Source of the DNA: Rhodococcus sp. 06-235-1A
GTDB lineage: Bacteria > Actinomycetota > Actinomycetes > Mycobacteriales > Mycobacteriaceae
NCBI RefSeq assembly: GCF_002258785.1
Contig: NZ_NOYI01000002.1
Span: 62,001-126,000 of the forward strand
Direction of reading: 5' to 3'
DNA length: 64,000 nt
A program made the translations under genes and the position numbers. This document shows positions 39,001 through 49,128 of this stretch, in pieces; position 1 is the stretch's first letter, and each line of letters starts with the position of its first letter. Under the pieces are notes generated by a model. It saw only the letters and a program-made list of their open reading frames with translations. It was not told where the DNA came from and searched no databases.

Positions 39001-40185
39001 GTGGAAGCACTCATCGCACTGGCTGTCATCGTCGTGTTCGTCGCGGTGTTGATGGCCAAGTCCATCTCGATCGTCCCGCAAGCCGAGGCTGCCGTCATCG
39101 AACGGCTGGGTCGTTACACGCGCACCGTGTCCGGGCAGCTCACGTTCCTCGTGCCGTTCGTCGACCGTATCCGTGCCAAGGTCGACCTGCGTGAACGGGT
39201 CGTGTCGTTTCCCCCGCAGCCGGTGATCACCAAGGACAACCTGACCGTGTCGATCGACACCGTCGTCTACTTCCAGGTGACCAACCCGCAGTCGGCCGTG
39301 TACGAGATCAACAACTACATCGTCGGTGTCGAGCAGTTGACCACCACCACGCTGCGTAACGTCGTCGGCGGAATGACGTTGGAAGAGACGCTCACCTCGC
39401 GTGATTCGATCAACGGTCAACTCCGCGTCGTGCTGGACGAGGCGACCGGGCGTTGGGGTCTTCGCGTCGCCCGAGTGGAGCTCAAGAGCATCGATCCGCC
39501 TCCGTCGATCCAGGAGTCGATGGAGAAGCAGATGAAGGCCGACCGCGAGAAGCGAGCGACCATTCTCACCGCCGAGGGTCATCGTGAGTCGGCGATCAAG
39601 ACGGCCGAGGGTGACAAGCAGAGCCGAATTCTCGCCGCCGAGGGCGGTAAGCAGGCAGCCATCCTCACCGCCGAGGGTGAGCGGCAGTCTCGGATACTAC
39701 GGGCGCAAGGTGACCGTGCCGCGAAGTACCTCGAAGCTCAGGGGCAGGCCAAGGCGATCGAGAAGGTGTTCGGTGCCATCAAGGCCGGCAAGCCGACTCC
39801 CGAATTGCTTGCCTACCAGTACATGCAGACGCTGCCGCAGATGGCGCAGGGCGACGCGAACAAGGTGTGGATGATTCCGAGCGATTTCGGGGATGCCCTG
39901 AAGGGCTTCGCGAAGACACTCGGTGCACCCGGCGAAGACGGCGTGTTCCGATACGAGCCGAACGAGGCGGCGGGCAACGAGCCCAAGCCCGAGGACGACT
40001 CGGACGAGGTCGCCGAATGGTTCGAGACCAAGACCGATCCTGCGGTCGCCGAGGCGGTCAAGGCTGCAGAGGCCGTGGCGCGCAAGCCGGTCGACACGTC
40101 GTTGGCTGCGTCTCCTGAACTCTCGAAGGGCTTCGACGTCGGTGCCCTGTCTGCGTCACCCGAGGCGGAGCCGGAACAACGCTGA
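39001..40185 (+). CDS. SPFH/stomatin/band 7 protein
   Basis: The 394-residue protein has an N-terminal membrane anchor (ALIALAVIVVFVAVLMA), a band 7 domain (30-190) with IVPQAEAAVIERLGRYTRT and FPPQPVITKDNLTVSIDT, and a helical repeat region (190-260) with alternating AEG/AQG steps such as TAEGHRESAIKTAEGDKQ. An acidic tail follows. Such proteins form oligomeric membrane scaffolds with NfeD partners. GTG 39001 follows GGAAGGGA at the end of nfeD. It corresponds to Rv1488. Confidence 0.92.
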   Translation: MEALIALAVIVVFVAVLMAKSISIVPQAEAAVIERLGRYTRTVSGQLTFLVPFVDRIRAKVDLRERVVSFPPQPVITKDNLTVSIDTVVYFQVTNPQSAVYEINNYIVGVEQLTTTTLRNVVGGMTLEETLTSRDSINGQLRVVLDEATGRWGLRVARVELKSIDPPPSIQESMEKQMKADREKRATILTAEGHRESAIKTAEGDKQSRILAAEGGKQAAILTAEGERQSRILRAQGDRAAKYLEAQGQAKAIEKVFGAIKAGKPTPELLAYQYMQTLPQMAQGDANKVWMIPSDFGDALKGFAKTLGAPGEDGVFRYEPNEAAGNEPKPEDDSDEVAEWFETKTDPAVAEAVKAAEAVARKPVDTSLAASPELSKGFDVGALSASPEAEPEQR

Positions 40186-40198
40186 CAATCCGCCCTGA

Positions 40199-40708
40199 TC
40201 AGTTGATCAGGGCGGTTCCCACACCGGCAGCGGCCAGGCCCCACAGGACGCTGGCGAAGGTGCCGATGATGAACTGTTCGGAGGCATGGGATTCGCGGAG
40301 TTCGGGATAGCGCGCGAGTCCCTTGACTGCCAGCACGATGGCGATCCCTTCCGGCCACCCGGCGAGGATCGACACGGCGACGGCCACGCGTTCGAGGATG
40401 CCGATGGTCAGTCCACCACGAAGCGGCTCGACCGGATCGTCTCCGGTCGAGTCGTTCTGTCGTCGTGCGACGCGAAACACGGTGGGTACCATCGCTGTTC
40501 CACCCAGGGCCGCAGCGACGACGCTCAGGACGATTCCGATCGCGTGGCCGATCCCCTGGGCGGGTCCGGCCACTGTCGCCAGAATGGCGGCCACGGCCAG
40601 CAGTGCCGATGCCGATGCAGTGGGTATCCACTGGCGGAGACCGGTGCCGGCAGGGACCAACGCGGCGAGTGCGGTCAGTGCCAGCAGCACGAGTGTGACG
40701 ATGATCAT
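40199..40708 (-). CDS. Small polytopic membrane protein coupled to a SatD-like regulator
   Basis: The 169-residue protein has about four or five membrane helices, including IIVTLVLLALTALAALV, ALLAVAAILATVAG, IGIVLSVVAAALGG and the C-terminal FASVLWGLAAAGVGTAL. A charged cytoplasmic loop lies between (RVARRQNDSTGDDPVEP). The family is not certain; no transport motif is visible. AGGAAG lies 9 nt before ATG 40708. The start overlaps the regulator's stop by 4 bp, so the two proteins are probably made in a fixed ratio. Confidence 0.75.
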   Translation of the reverse strand: MIIVTLVLLALTALAALVPAGTGLRQWIPTASASALLAVAAILATVAGPAQGIGHAIGIVLSVVAAALGGTAMVPTVFRVARRQNDSTGDDPVEPLRGGLTIGILERVAVAVSILAGWPEGIAIVLAVKGLARYPELRESHASEQFIIGTFASVLWGLAAAGVGTALIN

Positions 40709-41304
40709 GATCGGCGACTTCCTGTCGAGTTCGCGGCGTCGAGCAACCGCGCCGCAAGGGTGCGTCCGGCGTTTTCGACCTGCCAACCGGCGACCGAAAG
40801 TCGTTGCGACATAGCTTGTTTGCTGATCTTCAACCGGTCTGCTGCATCGGTTTGCGACAACCCACCGGCCATGAGTGCAACAGCTTCTCGCCCGTGGTCC
40901 GAGCGTCGATTGACGAGCAGGGCGACCAGTGTCGATGCGGTCTCGGCGTCTTCTGCAGCAGCGGCATCGGGACCGCTCACGGCAATCGAGGCAGGGGCGC
41001 TCTTGGCTCTGGTCACGGCATCTCGGGCGGCCTCGAATGCCGGGCCGCGTCCGGCTCGCGTCGTTTCGGGGAGCGGAAGCTCGACGGAACCGATGCCGAT
41101 CCCCACACTCCAATGCGGTGTGGCCACCAGTTCGAGGGCGATGGACACGACAGTGCTGGCGTCCTCGCACACGGCCTGTACCTCGTCTCCTGCGGTGCGA
41201 TCGAAGGGACGTAACAGCCCGTGGTCGCGATAGCGATCGAGGAGGTCGGGCACGCGATCGACATCGCGTCTACTTCGACGTTGGTCCACGGTCAGCACGA
41301 ACAT
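40705..41304 (-). CDS. SatD-like protein with C-terminal helix-turn-helix
   Basis: The 199-residue protein resembles the SatD family in its first 105 residues: GDEVQAV (39-45), SVGIGIGSVELPLPETTRAGRGPAFEAARDAV (66-97), a cyclase-like alpha/beta pattern. Residues 148-172 form a typical helix-turn-helix (GLSQTDAADRLKISKQAMSQRL). It is therefore likely a sensor/regulator. It has its own strong promoter, with repeats over the -35, and is coupled to a membrane protein. The ligand and targets are unknown. Confidence 0.72.
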   Translation of the reverse strand: MFVLTVDQRRSRRDVDRVPDLLDRYRDHGLLRPFDRTAGDEVQAVCEDASTVVSIALELVATPHWSVGIGIGSVELPLPETTRAGRGPAFEAARDAVTRAKSAPASIAVSGPDAAAAEDAETASTLVALLVNRRSDHGREAVALMAGGLSQTDAADRLKISKQAMSQRLSVAGWQVENAGRTLAARLLDAANSTGSRRS

Positions 41305-41310
41305 CGGACA

Positions 41311-41353
41311 AGGCTAGATCATTGATTCTCACTAGTCAAGCTTCAAGGCTTGA
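41311..41353 (-). promoter_or_regulatory. Promoter and operator of the SatD-like gene
   Basis: On the coding strand: -35 TTGACT (41334-41339), a 17-bp spacer, -10 TAGCCT (41311-41316), and the ATG 6 nt later, so the mRNA is probably leaderless. The inverted repeat TCAAGC-N6-GCTTGA (41336-41353) overlaps the -35, and CTTGA steps recur upstream. This fits autoregulation by the encoded HTH protein. Confidence 0.65.
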
Positions 41354-42085
41354 TTGATCGGAGTCAAGGCTCTTGCCCTGTCGACCGCCGACGGTCGCAG
41401 GCTCGGAGCGCACGCCTCGCGAGAGCCGCCAGTCCACGACCAGGCCGATCAGGCCGATTGCAATGCACACAGCAGACAGCACCAGCAGTGCCGGATGCGT
41501 CTCGCCTCCGATGGCCCCGCCGATCACGACGATCCCCAGAGTGCCCGGCAGCATGCCCGCCGCGGTTGCGACGGCGAACGGCACAGGACGCACCGCCGAT
41601 ACTCCGCACGCATAGTTCACCAACGAGAACGGCACCGGGGCGATCAGGCGCAGCGAGCCGACAGCCAGCCATCCTCGTCGGCGCAGGCTGTCGTCGATCG
41701 AGTCCAGAGCCGAATGTGACATCCGCGCCGCGACGGCCTCCCTGCCGATCGCGCGGACCAGAAGCAGAGCCAGGACTGCGCTGACCGTCGACGCGCCGAT
41801 GGTGACGGCCAACCCGGTAACCGGCCCGAACAGCACACCGGCACTGAGGGTGAACAGGGTTCTCGGGATGGGCGCGATGGTCACGATCGCGTGCACGGCG
41901 AAGAACACGAGCGGAAAGGCGGGACCGACCGATGTGCCCCACTGGCGAATCTGTTCCACGCTCGGATGAGGTGCGAACACGGCAACGAGGGCGAAGAGAA
42001 CGATCACCGCCATCAGCGCGAGCAGTCGGAGGTCTCGCAGGTGCCGGGTCACGAGAGGCCAGCGTACCGGCGTGAGGTGACACAC
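41336..42085 (-). CDS. TVP38/TMEM64 (SNARE-associated/DedA-like) membrane protein
   Basis: The 249-residue protein has about six hydrophobic segments. Conserved regions are AIVTIAPIPRTLFTLSAGVLFGPVTGL and LRLIAPVPFSLVNYACGVSAV, typical of the VTT/DedA fold, which may scramble or transport lipids. It corresponds to Rv1491c by position and type. GTG 42085 is my choice; GTG 42052 and an upstream start at 42154 are also in frame. Its stop codon lies within the operator of the SatD-like gene. Confidence 0.85.
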   Translation of the reverse strand: MCHLTPVRWPLVTRHLRDLRLLALMAVIVLFALVAVFAPHPSVEQIRQWGTSVGPAFPLVFFAVHAIVTIAPIPRTLFTLSAGVLFGPVTGLAVTIGASTVSAVLALLLVRAIGREAVAARMSHSALDSIDDSLRRRGWLAVGSLRLIAPVPFSLVNYACGVSAVRPVPFAVATAAGMLPGTLGIVVIGGAIGGETHPALLVLSAVCIAIGLIGLVVDWRLSRGVRSEPATVGGRQGKSLDSDQSSLEA

Positions 42086-42125
42086 TCGCTTTCTCGAGTC
42101 GGAGGGTCCACTGTGCGGCACCGAA

Positions 42126-42143
42126 CGTGAGGTGATCCTCACG
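42126..42143. promoter_or_regulatory. Inverted repeat in the TVP38/mutA divergent region
   Basis: CGTGAGG-TGAT-CCTCACG has perfect 7-bp arms. It lies between the divergent starts at 42085 and 42223, upstream of a possible mutA -10 (TAGCAT near 42166). The binding protein is unknown. It shows a partial likeness to iron boxes (TTAGGTTAGCCT type), too weak to assign. Confidence 0.45.
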
Positions 42144-42222
42144 ATAACCTGCAACGTAGTGGGGTTAGCATCACTTCAAGTCGGGTGCAGGACTACCCGG
42201 CCGAACCGAGGGAGCAGCACAC

Positions 42223-44099
42223 GTGTCCATCGCATCGCACGAAGATGCCGCACGCAGCGCTCATGCGGCCTGGCAGAAGGCAGTGGCCGGTGTCCTGGCC
42301 AAATCTCGCCGGGTCGACGTGGCCGATCTGCCCGACGATCCCGAACATCTTCTCGATTCCACGACGTACGACGGGATCACCGTGTCCCCGTTGTACACCG
42401 CGTTCGACGAACGCCCGGAAGGTCCCCTGCCGGGGCAGTTTCCATTTCTGCGTGGCCGCGACCCGCACCGTGACGTCAACGCGGGCTGGAAGGTGTGCAC
42501 TCGGCACGGTTCCAGCGCCGGCGACGACGCACCCGCGCTCAACACCCAGATCCTCGACTCGCTCTCCAACGGCACCAGCGCCCTGTGGTTGACGGTCGGC
42601 AGCCGCGGCGTCGATCCGACTGCGCTGGCGGACGTTCTGAGTGGGGTGTATCTCGAGCTCGCACCGCTGACGATCGACGCCCGCGAGGATGTGTCCGCAG
42701 CAGCCGCCGCGGTGTTCGGCGTACTCGATTCGGCCGATATCGACGATCGCGCCGCAGTCGACATCCGGCTCGGCGTGTCCACTCTCACAACGGGATTGGG
42801 CGGAACCGAGTCGATCGAGATGGCCGAGACGCTCGAGTTGGTTCACCGGTCCATCGCGCGCACCGAGTCGGTTCGTACGATCACGGTCGACGGCACCGTG
42901 TTCCACAATCTCGGGGCCGCAGATGCGCAGGAGCTCGGTGCCGCGATCGCCGCAGGCCTCGAGTACCTCCGATCCATGACCGACTCCGGTATCGGCATCT
43001 CCGACGCCCTGCGACAGGTCGAGTTCCGATTCTCCGCCACCGACGATCAATTCCAGACCATCGCCAAGTTCCGGGCTGCGCGCACGCTCTGGGCACGCAT
43101 CGCACAGGTGTGCGGAGCCCCGGACGCGGGCGACGCTCCTCAGCATGCGGTGACCTCGGAAGCGATGATGTCGCAGCGGGATCCATGGGTGAACATGCTG
43201 CGGACCACCTTGGCGTCGTTCGGAGCGGGAGTGGGTGGTGCCGATTCGGTGACCGTGCTGCCGTTCGATGCCGCACTCGACGGCGGAGCAGCCGGAGTGT
43301 CGAAAACGTTCGCGGCCCGCATCGCCCGAAACACCCAGCTGCTGCTGCTCGAAGAAGCGCATCTCGGGCGAGTTCTGGATCCCGGTGCCGGGTCCTGGTA
43401 CATCGAGGAACTGACGGCCGCGGTCGCCGCGAAGGCCTGGGAGTTCTTCCAGACCATCGAGGCGTCGGGTGGATTCCGGGCCGCCGTCGACGACGGCTCC
43501 CTGGTGGCCGCCATCGAGAAGACCCGCGCCGAACGCGATTCCGACATCGCCCACCGGGTGACCCCGCTGACCGGCGTCAACGAATTCCCCAACTTGGCAG
43601 AGGCTCCACTGAGTCCCGAGCAGACCGCGCAGCAGGGTTCGGCGGCGGTGTACCGGTACGGCAGAGCGTTCGAGGCGCTCCGGGACCGGTCGGATGCATT
43701 TCTGGCCGAGCACGATTCGCGGCCCACAGTCCTCCTGGTGCCGCTGGGCAGCGTCGCCGAACACAACGTCCGAACCACGTTCGCGTCGAACCTGTTGGCG
43801 TCGGGAGGAATCGAGGCCGTCAATCCCGGTCCACTGACCGTCGACGGTATCGCCGCAGCAGTCGAGGCTTCCAGTGCTTCCACAGCGGTCGTGTGCGGCA
43901 CCGACAAGCGATACGCCGACGAGGCCGCCACTGCCGTGGACGCGCTCCGCGCTGCAGGCGTCACGCAGGTTCTGCTCGCCGGACCGGAGAAGATCTTCGC
44001 CGGAATCGACGGTGCCTCGCGTCCCGACGGATTCCTCACCGCGAAGGTCGACGCCGTCGCCGTTCTGACCGAACTTCTCGACACCCTGGGAGCCTCGAA

Positions 44100-44103
<4 letters not shown>
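42223..44103 (+). CDS. mutA: Methylmalonyl-CoA mutase small subunit
   Basis: MutA is the non-catalytic beta subunit of the heterodimeric mutase that interconverts succinyl-CoA and R-methylmalonyl-CoA. The 626-residue protein has the TIM-barrel region ([48 protein letters not shown]). Its C-terminal cobalamin-like domain ([14 protein letters not shown]) lacks the DxHxxG cobalt-ligand motif, as expected for this subunit. GTG 42223 starts it, and the mutB GTG overlaps its stop by 4 bp. Confidence 0.95.
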
Positions 44104-46370
<2,267 letters not shown>

Positions 46371-46372
46371 GT

Positions 46373-47407
46373 ATGGGTTCTCCGAACGACAACACGAGTT
46401 CCCCGACCGGCGCGGCATCGCCGAGAGGCCGGATGATCGACATCGATAAGGTGGCCGACGCGGTCCGAGCGAACGAGCGATCCGGTCTGGCGCGTGCCAT
46501 TACCCTGGTCGAGTCGACCCGATCGGATCATCGAGACCTGGCTCAGCAACTGCTCCTTCGTGTGTTGCCCGACGAAGGTGGCTCTCACCGGGTCGGTATC
46601 ACCGGAGTGCCGGGGGTCGGTAAATCGACGTTCATCGACGCGCTCGGTATGCGGTTGATCGAGAAGGGCCACCGAGTCGCGGTGCTTGCGGTCGATCCGT
46701 CGTCCACCCGAACCGGCGGTTCGATCCTGGGCGACAAGACCCGGATGTCGCGTCTCGCGGTGCAGGAGAACGCATACATTCGGCCGTCTCCGACGTCGGG
46801 AACTCTGGGCGGGGTCGCACGTGCGACGAGGGAGACGATCGTGCTCCTCGAAGCGGCAGGCTTCGACGTCATTCTGGTGGAGACGGTGGGCGTCGGGCAG
46901 TCCGAAGTGACGGTCGCGAACATGGTCGACTGCTTCACGTTCCTGACGCTGGCGCGCACCGGAGATCAGTTGCAGGGCATCAAGAAGGGCGTTCTCGAAC
47001 TCGCCGACCTGGTTGCCGTCAACAAGGCCGACGGCAAGCACGCGACCGACGCGAAGAACGCGGCGCGGGAATTGGCGGGCGCGCTGCGGCTGATCTATCC
47101 GCACGACGCGATCTGGAAGCCCCCGGTGCTGACGATGAGTGCCATCGAGGGCACCGGACTCGACGAGTACTGGGACACAGTGCTGCGTCATCAGCAAGTG
47201 CTCAGTGACGCAGGCGAATTCGCAGAGAAGCGTCGCAAGCAGCAGGTCGATTGGACGTGGACGATGGTCAACGATCAACTGTTGCGAAGGCTGGCGCAGA
47301 ATCCCTCCGTCAAGGCCATCCGCGGCGACGTCGAAGCCCGGGTACGCGACGGTTCTCTGACTGCCGCGCTGGCCGCCCAGGAGCTACTCGACGCCTTCGA
47401 CTCCTGA
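46373..47407 (+). CDS. meaB: Methylmalonyl-CoA mutase-associated GTPase MeaB
   Basis: MeaB (ArgK family) is a G3E-type GTPase that gates loading and protects the cobalamin cofactor of the mutase. The 344-residue protein has the P-loop GVPGVGKST, switch regions DPSSTRTGGSILGDKTRM and ETVGVGQSE, and NKAD for guanine recognition. ATG 46373 lies 2 bp after the mutB stop. The 3' end overlaps the convergent nucleoside hydrolase gene by 24 bp. Confidence 0.95.
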   Translation: MGSPNDNTSSPTGAASPRGRMIDIDKVADAVRANERSGLARAITLVESTRSDHRDLAQQLLLRVLPDEGGSHRVGITGVPGVGKSTFIDALGMRLIEKGHRVAVLAVDPSSTRTGGSILGDKTRMSRLAVQENAYIRPSPTSGTLGGVARATRETIVLLEAAGFDVILVETVGVGQSEVTVANMVDCFTFLTLARTGDQLQGIKKGVLELADLVAVNKADGKHATDAKNAARELAGALRLIYPHDAIWKPPVLTMSAIEGTGLDEYWDTVLRHQQVLSDAGEFAEKRRKQQVDWTWTMVNDQLLRRLAQNPSVKAIRGDVEARVRDGSLTAALAAQELLDAFDS

Positions 47408-48460
47408 ATCTGCCTCGGCGACCGGGACCGCGGGATAGAGCCGGGCGGCGAGCGCTCCGACCCGTTCGATCAGTCGGTCGAAGAACGCCTCCGGATCGGT
47501 GCGCGTCGCGATCGCGGCATTGGGGGCCTTGCCCCACATTCCGCGCCAGTCTGCGACCGTCGTTCCGCGCGTGAGGGTTCCGGCGAGCTCGACGTCGACG
47601 GTCGCGTGTCGGTAGGTGGCGATATCCGCATCCAGTGCAACAGCGGCGGCGAACGGATCGTGCATGTGCGCCAGGAATCCCTGATCGTGATCGCGATGGA
47701 ATTCCAGGTAGAACCGCACCGCGTCGGAGAAGTGCCGCACGATCGGATTCGACGCGGTCGACCGAACACCGGGTGCATCGTCGGGCGAGATCACCTCGCC
47801 CGGGGAGCTTCCGGCCCGATCGGCAAGCCGCCGAACATGTTCCGGCGTCATCTCGATGGTCTCGGTGATGTCGAGCGCACAGACGATGGGGCGACGCTCT
47901 GCAGGTAGTCCGGAGAAGGCTGCGAACACCTCCGAGGCGGCCTCCGGGTCAACCGCGATGTTCCATTCGCTGGTCGGCGTCGTGTTGCCCTGGTGCTGAA
48001 ACGCTCCGCCCATCAACACCAGTCGCTTCAACAGTCGAGGCAGCTCGGGATCACGGCGGATCGCCAGCGCGAGATTGGTCAGCGGACCGGTGACGAGGCC
48101 GGTGATCTCGCCCGGACGCGACCGGACCAGCTCGATCCACATCGTGGTGGCGTCTCGCTCCGACAGCGACCGCGATGAGACCGGAAGTTCCGCATAGCCG
48201 ATGCCCTGCGGCCCATGAGTGTCCTCGGTGGTCATCAGCGGTGCCACGAGCGGCACCTGCGCCCCGAGGGAAACTTCGACATCATCCGCGCGGCACAGGT
48301 CGAGCCAGGCCAGATTGTTCGCCGCCACCTGGTTCACCGGTACATTGCCCGCGGTGGATGCAATACCGAGGATCTCGGCGTCCTCGCTGGCGAGCAGATA
48401 GAGGAGGGCGAGCGAGTCGTCGATTCCGGTGTCGACGTCGACGATCAAGGGGACGGTCAC
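47384..48460 (-). CDS. Nucleoside hydrolase (inosine-uridine preferring type)
   Basis: The enzyme splits N-glycosidic bonds of nucleosides for salvage. The 358-residue protein has the calcium-binding motif DVDTGIDDSLAL with Asp8, Asp10, Asp14 and Asp15 at the N-terminus, GPLTNLALAI, GGAFQHQGNTTPTSEWNIAVDPEAA, and HDPFAAAVALD near the C-terminus. GTG 48460 has GGAGG 7 nt upstream and overlaps the OsmC stop by 4 bp. Which nucleosides it uses cannot be inferred. Confidence 0.92.
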   Translation of the reverse strand: MTVPLIVDVDTGIDDSLALLYLLASEDAEILGIASTAGNVPVNQVAANNLAWLDLCRADDVEVSLGAQVPLVAPLMTTEDTHGPQGIGYAELPVSSRSLSERDATTMWIELVRSRPGEITGLVTGPLTNLALAIRRDPELPRLLKRLVLMGGAFQHQGNTTPTSEWNIAVDPEAASEVFAAFSGLPAERRPIVCALDITETIEMTPEHVRRLADRAGSSPGEVISPDDAPGVRSTASNPIVRHFSDAVRFYLEFHRDHDQGFLAHMHDPFAAAVALDADIATYRHATVDVELAGTLTRGTTVADWRGMWGKAPNAAIATRTDPEAFFDRLIERVGALAARLYPAVPVAEADSGVEGVE

Positions 48461-48927
48461 GCCGACACCTCCGTTGTCGGGTTGTGCCGCACCGGAAAAT
48501 TGACCGAACGCGCGATGAAGCACTTCGACGACGCAGATGCGTGCAGTTTCTCGGCACGGGACACCATCGACGGGTCCGCAACTCTCACGAGCGGAGCCAA
48601 CGTCACCTCGACGAACTCGCCCGACCCGTCGGATTGCTCGGTCATCACTCCGGTGGGGGAGTCGACGTAGTCGGTGACGACCACTCCCGACGCAGCGGCC
48701 AGGCCGAGGTACCAGAGCATGTGGCAGCTCGACAGCGAGGCCACGAGGAGCTCCTCGGGATTCCAGCGTTCTGCATCACCGCGGAAGCTCGGATCGGAAC
48801 TTGCTGCGAGATCGGGTTTCCCTGGAGCCGAGACAACGTGGTCGCGGTCGTAGCAGGAGGCGCCCGACGTCCCCTGGCCGCGGTTGCCCGTCCAGTTGAC
48901 CGTGAGTCCGTAGTTGTGGTTCGGCAC
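48457..48927 (-). CDS. OsmC family peroxide reductase
   Basis: The 156-residue OsmC/Ohr-like protein has the two redox cysteines, Cys68 in SLSSCHMLWYL and Cys136 in SSKCFIARSVNFPV, plus the glutamate of NPEELLVA. Such proteins reduce organic hydroperoxides with dihydrolipoamide or mycothiol-linked systems. It starts at GTG 48927. It is the first gene of a coupled pair with the nucleoside hydrolase, an unusual partnership without obvious pathway logic. Confidence 0.88.
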   Translation of the reverse strand: MPNHNYGLTVNWTGNRGQGTSGASCYDRDHVVSAPGKPDLAASSDPSFRGDAERWNPEELLVASLSSCHMLWYLGLAAASGVVVTDYVDSPTGVMTEQSDGSGEFVEVTLAPLVRVADPSMVSRAEKLHASASSKCFIARSVNFPVRHNPTTEVSA

Positions 48928-49091
48928 GACTACATCGTGCCAGGCCTCGTTGCCCCGTCGTCGCGCACGCCGAGTACGCGTGTCCGTATTGCGATCATTG
49001 CACCAATTGTCAAGGTAGTGACCAAGATTCGATCGACCGACCTTTACCTGGGGGAATGTACACAGTTACTCGCCGATGTCCGTTTCGGCGT

Positions 49092-49121
49092 TTGTCCGCT
49101 GGTCATTGTGCTCGCTAACGT
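49092..49121 (+). promoter_or_regulatory. Candidate promoter of the MHS transporter gene
   Basis: TTGTCC (49092-49097) and TAACGT (49116-49121) are spaced by 18 bp. The ATG at 49129 lies 7 nt after the -10. No Shine-Dalgarno is present, consistent with a leaderless mRNA. Confidence 0.5.
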
Positions 49122-49128
49122 TGCTGCA

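Noticed and set aside
42126..42148. IdeR/DtxR iron box before mutA
   Set aside because: Only about 12 of 19 positions fit the consensus, no better than many GC-rich palindromes.
42495..44099. Open frame running through mutA in the mutB frame, suggesting a larger MutB
   Set aside because: The real MutB start is GTG 44100, overlapping the mutA stop. Upstream translation is Arg/Gly-rich junk.
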